This document shows positions 57,700 through 64,000 of a stretch of 64,000 nt of DNA, in pieces; positions within the stretch are counted from its first letter, which is position 1, and each line of letters opens with the position of its first letter. The stretch spans positions 140,623,741-140,687,740 of the forward strand of contig CM041465.1 in the NCBI GenBank assembly GCA_023213395.1, read 5' to 3'. The DNA comes from Cycas panzhihuaensis (taxonomy: Eukaryota; Cycadophyta). The position numbers and the translations under genes were made by a program. The notes under the pieces are model-generated. The model was not told the origin of the DNA. It saw only the letters and a list, made by a program, of their open reading frames with translations, and did not search any database.

Positions 57700-60065
57700 T
57701 TGCTTAGTAAAAGTCATTTAGAGTGTTGTTTGATGCACGCTTGCTTGCCATTTGTGTAATCGCATTGCTTTCTTGCCTGATTGCGTTGCTTGTGCCTGCT
57801 GCATATTATTCAGCCTATGACAACCCACCATGGGGCACTCCTCAGCGAGTCATGCATCCCATATGGCACTCAGCTGCCTATAACACCTCCACAACTCCTC
57901 AAACATCACTGTTGGTTATGACCCGCTCGCGACAACACTCTTGTCATCACTTTGAGTCTCCTTCTAGATGTGATAAAACCTCCTCGAGACTCGTCTCTCT
58001 CTATCGGCTACTTGCCATCCACCTGGGCACAAGCTCCCAGCCTACCCAACCTCTGCATACCCTTCTGTTTGGCTCTAGGCTTTAGTTCTGCCTTAATTTT
58101 GACTTTCAACCTCGCACCGCTACAAACTTAGTGGTACCGCGAAGTTTGTCGCAGTACCATGAAGTTTGCCGTGGTGTGATTATTTAAACTTATTTTTTTA
58201 AACCACCTCAGCAATTCTTGATCTTTTTGTGGAACTGCCACATGGTGCCCTCAGGTACTCACCCCAATTGTAACCCTAAATGTTCGTTTAGGGTTGGGGT
58301 GAGTATAAAACTCAAAAATAAATCCATTTGCTCTTCTTCTTAGTTCATCTTTTGCTCTCTACTCCAGCTCTCACTCTACAACCTTCACAGGATTTGCTCC
58401 TCTTCTCTGGATCCTCTTCCACAAGACACTTGATGCATCTCAAGCCCTGCTCCAGTAGCTCCAAGCTCTTTTTTTGCATGTCTATTTCGTGGAAGGAGGG
58501 TACTCATAGCATCTCAACAAGCAAACTCTAAGATCTCATAGTTGCATCCATGTTGGCCTCCCCTTCAGCCCAGGTCTAAAAATCATGTTTGGCACATGCT
58601 TTTCCCTATGATTTTTGGCAGAATCAAGCTCATTCCTTCTGCTTTAAGGTACTCCTTCAATGGCCCTTTAAGTTTCTTGGTTTTTTCCTTTCTTTTATGA
58701 GCAGTTTTGAGTCATTCTTTACTCATATCCTTTCATTTCATAGGAGCTTACCTATTGCTCCTTGTTTTGCAGTATTGCTCCTCTCTTCTCCCACAAGCTC
58801 ACTCTAGGGTGGTTGTGCAAGAGGGTTGCATAAGGTCAGGTGAAGGGAGAAAAGTGGGATCAGTCCCCTTATTGGCCTTCTCCCCAAGGGTTTTACCCTT
58901 CCCTTCCTTCCTCTTCCACTCCATGCCTCTCTCTAGAGTTGAGCTAGGGATAGACAGAGCCCATTTCTAGTTCTGAAAACAGTGTTAGCAGCCCTTTCCA
59001 CATTGGTTTCAGACCTGCACTCTCAGGTTTTAGGCACCACATAAGCCCCCAAACCTATGCCAGTTCGGTTTGTGATCCTTGGCTTGCCCCAACCCGACTA
59101 TTTGATGCCCATAGCACTACGTCTCTTGGGCTTGTCTATGCACCATTTTGTTGGTTTATTACCTCTTTGTTTGTTGTACTGAACAGCCACCATATCCTAG
59201 TTTTTCCCCCATTGAGGCTACGTGGAGGTACTTGTGGGTAGGTTGGCCATTCTGAGGCTAACTTCCTTATCTTAGTCACTGCTTCGTGTTGCTTTGATTA
59301 GAGTCTTGCTTGGAGGTTTTACAGTAGAGTGCAACATTTTCAACTTGATTTATTAACTACTTCTTATATTTATATACATATTAGGCATATTTGGCAGCCC
59401 CCTCTTCTGGGAGGGAGAAACCTTTACTTTGTGATTGGCAGGTTTGCGGTAACGAAAGTACGAAGAAGGCAGACTTCTTGACAGGTTAGTCCCTAGCTAG
59501 TAGTGCTTTCATTTCCTTCTTTGGTCTTTTTTCTATTACTTTGCTTTCATATATTGGGGAAGGTAAGGTAGGCCCTCATCCATTCACGACAACCATCGTC
59601 GACTAGCCCCACACCCACGTGGCGAGTTTGAGTGGACGAGTGCATAAAGAGTGAAAGGATACAACATCCCAACCACGCATCTCTTCCAGGTATTCCTTGT
59701 CCCTTCTTTGTCCTTTTTCTATCGTGTTTCTTTTATGTAAACTTTGCATGTTAAAGACACATAGGAAACAAAAAAGAAATGAACACATTTTTACATTTAT
59801 AATTTCCTTTCCATAGTTGTTCATATCGTGTGTAGATAGGTCTTAGGTGTGAGCCGCATATTTCTTATACCCCATCTAGCCCACACGTAGGCCATCACAT
59901 CTCACACACGTCTACTTGCACATTGCCTTCTCCCTCACGTGAGAAGGCATAACTTCCTAGAGTCCCCTGTCCTCTTCCTGGCCATCCAAGGGGTATGTGG
60001 GCCTCTTCTTTTGGGACGACCCAAGGCCTCACCTTGCGTCCTTTTATGAAGGTTTCCCCAAGGCA
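57700..60065 (+). other. GC-richer LTR-like region with promoter signals
   Basis: No protein match for any frame (for instance 57723-58085). Composition changes sharply, with many CG dinucleotides. A 20-bp direct repeat on gaagtttg lies at 58134-58173; its first copy also pairs with acaaactt at 58122-58129. A hairpin and TATA box follow at 58257-58310. Position after G2 pol and before a PBS-like sequence suggests an LTR of about 2 kb, but no partner copy is in the window. Confidence 0.45.
58257..58310 (+). promoter_or_regulatory. Hairpin with telobox arms overlapping a TATA box
   Basis: Arms actcacccc (58257-58265) plus aaccctaaa (58272-58280) pair perfectly with tttagggtt (58287-58295) plus ggggtgagt (58296-58304); six unpaired bases on the left, loop tgttcg. 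tataaaa starts at 58304. The aaccctaaa arm is the plant telobox core. Confidence 0.7.
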
Positions 60066-60087
60066 ATTGGGCACCATTCGTGGGTCC
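60066..60087 (+). other. Possible gypsy primer-binding site
   Basis: ttgggcaccattcgtgggtccc resembles the tggcgccgtctgtggg type of PBS used by many plant gypsy elements. Only partly similar, so tentative. Confidence 0.3.
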
Positions 60088-60942
60088 CGAATCTGCGCTC
60101 CGGTGCATGGACACCCTGCGTGGTGTTTCTCTCTTACTGTTAGGATCTTGTATATAGCTTGACCGTACCTTAACTAGCTCCATCCTTCTAAGCATAGAAG
60201 ACCATCTCATAGATGCGATTCCAGAGACCTATCAATTCCTAGTATCTAAGGAAATTTTATGCTTAGAAGTGTATGTTCATCCCCTCTGTAACAAGAATAA
60301 ACTACAACTCTGAAGCTTTTTTCTTTGCCTAATGAGCTAAATCTGTGGGCAAACTTCTTTTCTTTCTAGTCTTTTCTTGCATTCCCTAAGTGTATTACAG
60401 TTTTGCTAGAGATCCTACTCATGATTGTGTAAGTTTTTTGCTCTTTCTAGATTTTGCATCGATTATGAGCTTGCTATCACCATATTTGGATCTCTTTCTC
60501 TTTTGAGTTTTGTACTCAAAGGAGAACTTGGGTCCCTGGCCTTATTTTATTTTCATCTTGGAAAGAGAAATATTTCTATTAGCTTTAAGTCATTAGTCTT
60601 TGGTGGAGATCATACTTTTACTTACTAGTTCATTACCTAGGGATTTCCTTTTTGGTCATATATTATTAATCATTCTTTTATTTTTATTATCCTTAGTTCT
60701 CTCTATTAATCTTTTGAAGTAGATACTCATTATGTCGCCTTCTCTTTACATTTAGAGATATAGTGATTTTGACTTCCTCTTTTTTTGCAGTTTAATCCTT
60801 AAGGAGATTGGTCCCTTTTATTTTTATATTTTATTAAGAAGGATAAATCCTTACTATGTTGAGTAGAAGAGTTTTATAGGTGGATGATTATGATCCTTTT
60901 CTTGTAAAAAGTAGAAGTGGAAGTAAAAAGAAATTAAAAAAA

Positions 60943-61003
<61 letters not shown>

Positions 61004-61339
61004 AAAGTTAAACAAAAAAGGGAGGAGTAAAAAGAAGCTTATTGTTGTCATCCTCTTACAATCTAGGGTAAGTCGCATGATAGATTCATCCTCACCTATC
61101 TAACTATAGGTTAGTTTCATTTGGATGAGTCATTCAAGATTTTTGGATCTAGCTATTTGGGTCCATTGTAGCCTCAGTTATGATCGAACCCTACTTGACA
61201 CCTTATTATTTTGATCATAATCATCTTACTTACACTTCTTCTTCTTTCTTTAACATAGTTGGAGATCTATGTTTATTATCATCTCCTTATTCATTAATTC
61301 CTGCACCTTTCTTTATTCATCACATGGTCTCCAACCTTT
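60088..61339. other. Spacer; no gene, with (GA)n tract
   Basis: No recognised frame. (GA)n of about 27 units at 60947-61001. It may be the leader of an element starting at 57.7 kb. Confidence 0.4.
60947..61001. repeat. (GA)n microsatellite
   Basis: About 27 uninterrupted GA units; source of a spurious Ser-Leu repeat frame on the minus strand. Confidence 0.97.
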
Positions 61340-61640
61340 GATCCTGTCATTCCCATGGCATTGAGTATCTTTACTGATGAAGGTAGTAGGGGAAATCTAG
61401 GACTGTCTACTTCTACTTACATGATTTATAACTAATTAGGAAGTCCCCTTCTTTCTATAGGGTCTTTTATACTTAGGGTGACCAATAATGAAGCTAAATA
61501 TCTTGCTATTATAGGAGCCTTATCATATGTTTCTTACTTTTACCTTAGATCTATCACTATATACATTGACTCTCAGGTTGTAGTTTATCAATTAGTTGGG
61601 ATATATCAAGTTCATTCACCATGACTCTTTCTTTGCATCA
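61340..61640 (+). pseudogene. Isolated RNase H domain, archaeal-type-like
   Basis: In one frame with one stop: MALSIFTDEGSRGNLGLS (first Asp, about 61376), VTNNEAKYLAIIGAL (Glu, about 61490), SITIYIDSQVVVYQLVG (second Asp, about 61568), then IYQVHSP and a stop. The TNN.AEY.ALI..L and DSQ.V..Q..G.Y.V pattern is that of the second (archaeal-type) RNase H found in plant Tat-group gypsy elements. No RT or integrase adjoins it; the nearest pol ends 3.7 kb upstream. Could also be a fragment of a truncated element. Confidence 0.72.
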
Positions 61641-61649
61641 TCAAGCTTC

Positions 61650-62600
61650 ATCATTGTTGTCCCTATTTGCTTTAGTTACCATTTAATATATACTTCATTC
61701 CCTTAACCTTGGAGCTAATGCTCTTGTTTCCTTGATTCTTAATGATTATTTTGGTTGACTTTCTTATTTTCACTAGGGGCACCTTACTCTGGAATGAGTA
61801 TAAACTACCACTATGTGATGAGTATAAGCTATTAGTTTAGGAAGGTTATTGATTAGAGTAGTTTGAAGGTCAAGATGATATGTAGGAGATTGAAATGAAG
61901 TATTTGAAAGGGATAGACCCATGTAGGAATCTTGGGCTATGGAGGATCTTGGAAGGAGGGAAGTTCCTAAAAGCCTCTATATCCCTAGAAGGAGGCAAAG
62001 AGGAATGTAGTATACTCAGATAGTTGGTTGTTTATTAAGTGAGATTAATTACATTTGGTAAACAACTCATTTTCTTTATGATACATTATGTAAATATGGG
62101 ATATATCCTATGTTTATATAATCTATCAGGAGTATGATGTGAGTGATATGAGCTTCCTTTTAAAGATTCATGCCACTCCATCTTCTACTTTTATAAACCT
62201 ATTACCATTAGTTTCAGATGGTTTTAAGTTTATAAAAATAGAGTAAGTAAACTTTTTACGTGCTCCCTTTTGATATTTTGTTTATCTTTTAGTTTTACTC
62301 AACCATTTCACTCTAGAATAAGTATAAATTATCATGTATATAGTATGATAAAAATCTAAAAAGAATATATAACCATAAAAGAGCAAAAAAATAATAAAAT
62401 GATAAAATTTATCGCATGTTTCTTAGGACAATCAAGTAGATAAATATATCCTATACTCAATTCAAAAAGGGAAATAAGGGGGAAAAAGGGTTTAGAGACA
62501 AGTTTTCATACATAAGTTTTTAAGAGAAAATGATTGATATATATACATAAAAAAGTATAGTACATCTATCACCTAAGTGACTCATAATACATGTTGAGGC
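61650..62600. other. AT-rich spacer; nothing recognised
   Basis: No frame of interest. The phrase gaRtgagtataaaYtacca recurs (61794 and 62318), suggesting an old duplication. Confidence 0.35.
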
Positions 62601-64000
62601 CCTCAAAATGCCTCTCATATTACTCCTATCTATCAATATAGTATACATTTATCTCTATGATCCTTGATGAGATCCCTATGGTATATTTGGATCTGCTCTC
62701 TCCCTCGTACGTGAAGTCTCGCCATGTGTAGACTCTCCATAGGGTAAGAGGTGGTATCGCCCCTGCTATATAGTCGCACTCACTGATGGAGTATATTTGG
62801 CTCCCGCCTAAGCCAATGTCATCCTCCACAAGTATCATCTCTCCTCCTTACCTACTCTGAGCTCTAGCTCTCATGTCTGTAACTCTACCCTTGTATCCAT
62901 ATAGAGGTCTCAAGCTCAAAGTGCATGTCTATAATAGTCAATGTGATGTCCTAGTAATCTCTGATCCACTATGTTCCATGTGGGTGCCTCTTCTAATATT
63001 GGAATGTAGGGGAAGATCACTTCTAATGTCCTTTGAACCTCCCTCAAGGTCATCATCTCATCACTTGCCTAATAGAAACATGTAATCTGTGATCATTTCC
63101 TTGGAAGAAAAAGCTCTAAAAAAGGAAAAAAAATACCATGTGATGCAAGAAACAAATCAGTTAAATCACATACCTGGTGATCCTCCTCTTACTAGCTCTA
63201 CACCTACCACCTCTTGCACTGGGGGTATCTCTTCTCCCTGTGGCTCCTAGTGAGCCTCCTGAGTGACTTTTCCCTCTCTATCTCTACTCCCTTTATCTCT
63301 GCCCTATCCATTTCTTGGTCCTAGATCCATGCTCTGTGTGGAGCCTTATATCCCCTGTATAGGTGTTCCATCTACTCTCTCGAGCACTGAGTGACTCCCT
63401 CCTACTCCACCACTCAATGAGGCACCTCCTCTGCCTCCACACCACCTCTCCTACTATATGCTCCTCTATCTTGCCCTCTACCTCTCCTCCATCTAGTTGT
63501 AGGAGCCTCCTCTACTAATGCCCTCTATGTGGCATCCATCTCGGCATCAGTCTAGATTGGCAGCCTTGTATATGCATCCTCTACGAGTTGTCTCCTAGTC
63601 ATCATGTTAAGGAGAGGACTATGAGTACTCCTCACTATGATAGCTGGCCTATTATGGATTTTTGACCTCATATACCACTTATTTATCCTCAGGTCCATCA
63701 TCACCAACTCTCTTAGCTCTCCTCCTGGTCTTATAAATGGAATGTGATCATATGACTAGCAGATCATAATAGAGCTAAATGAAATTCCACCCCTCCCTAT
63801 CCTCTTGATCCTAGACAACTGGTGACTAATATTGTTAATTATGTATTGGCCCTAGTTGATCTAAATCCCCTGCTCACACCTCCTCACTACTCATGTCTAC
63901 TGAGCTGGAATCCCATGAAGTTTTGAGTACTTGGTATCTTATAAATGATAATCAAAGCGATGATCCTCCATACTACTATGATCCCCTCTACTATCCTAAT
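62600..64000 (-). pseudogene. Unrecognised decayed frame at window end
   Basis: From 63973 leftward one frame with stops gives MEDHRFDYHL, QYIINNISHQLSRIKRIGRG, FIRPGGELRELVMMDLRINK, WYMRSK, MMTRRQLVEDAYTRLPI near 63575, then an Arg/Gly/Glu-rich stretch (RWRRGRGQDRGAYSRRG). Most stops can be read as TAG/TAA from CAG/CAA. The INxGQYI..NIS..L block loosely recalls domains called putative plant transposon protein; I am not sure. The piece is cut by the window edge. 62600-63150 is a less certain continuation. Confidence 0.35.

Noticed and set aside
57723-58085. 120-codon frame after G2 pol as a possible envelope-like ORF
   Set aside because: No hydrophobic signal or transmembrane layout beyond the first residues, no family resemblance, and it lies in an LTR-like GC-rich block.
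60854-61078. Minus-strand frame with a long Ser-Leu run
   Set aside because: Produced by the (GA)n microsatellite.

Overview
The window is a TE graveyard from a plant nuclear genome. It is AT-rich, most CG dinucleotides are gone, and I find no gene likely to be functional. Evidence for a plant: Ty1/copia LTRs followed by a primer-binding site (PBS) matching the 3' end of initiator tRNA-Met, Ty3/gypsy pol remnants of plant type, and broken pieces of plant gene families (PPR proteins, an LRR receptor kinase). Deep nesting, old insertions and long spacing fit a large-genome seed plant, perhaps a gymnosperm; that last step is inference.

Layout, oldest layer first. (1) A minus-strand Ty3/gypsy element, called G1 here, spans the left two thirds. 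Its pieces read right to left: gag 38760-36160, protease 36150-35817, RT 34770-34314, RT end/RNase H 9914-8491, integrase 2563-1375. (2) G1 is interrupted by copia-type element E1 (2564-8485), a solo LTR (8906-9437) and element E5 (9920-34308). (3) E5 contains a 234-bp tandem repeat, a second solo LTR (12899-13542), copia element E3 (13854-26479) and minus-strand copia element E4 (26502-33575). (4) E3 is interrupted inside gag by E2 (17134-21999). Most of these insertions are bounded by 5-bp target-site duplications visible in the sequence. The host reading frames resume correctly when each insert and one TSD copy are skipped, most clearly in G1 at E1, at the solo LTR and at E5.

Right third: a plus-strand gypsy element G3 (about 42086-48200; gag, protease, RT, RNase H, integrase, flanking LTRs), then a second copy of the G1 family in plus orientation, G2 (about 51100-57690). 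Next comes a GC-richer LTR-like promoter region (57.7-60.1 kb), an isolated second-type RNase H remnant (61340-61640) and an unrecognised stop-ridden minus-strand frame to the window end.

The most interesting system is E1/E2: two members of one gag-only, pol-less copia-type family. They share LTRs, PBS, a roughly 2-kb 3' backbone and a small Gag-like ORF, but the 5' half of each holds a different host gene fragment lying antisense to the element: a short THA8-like PPR gene in E1, and the LRR/transmembrane junction of a receptor kinase in E2. E5, with unrelated LTRs, also holds an antisense PPR fragment. The window therefore shows three separate gene-fragment captures in non-autonomous LTR elements. 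E1 also has its LTR end plus PBS amplified into a 41-bp tandem array.
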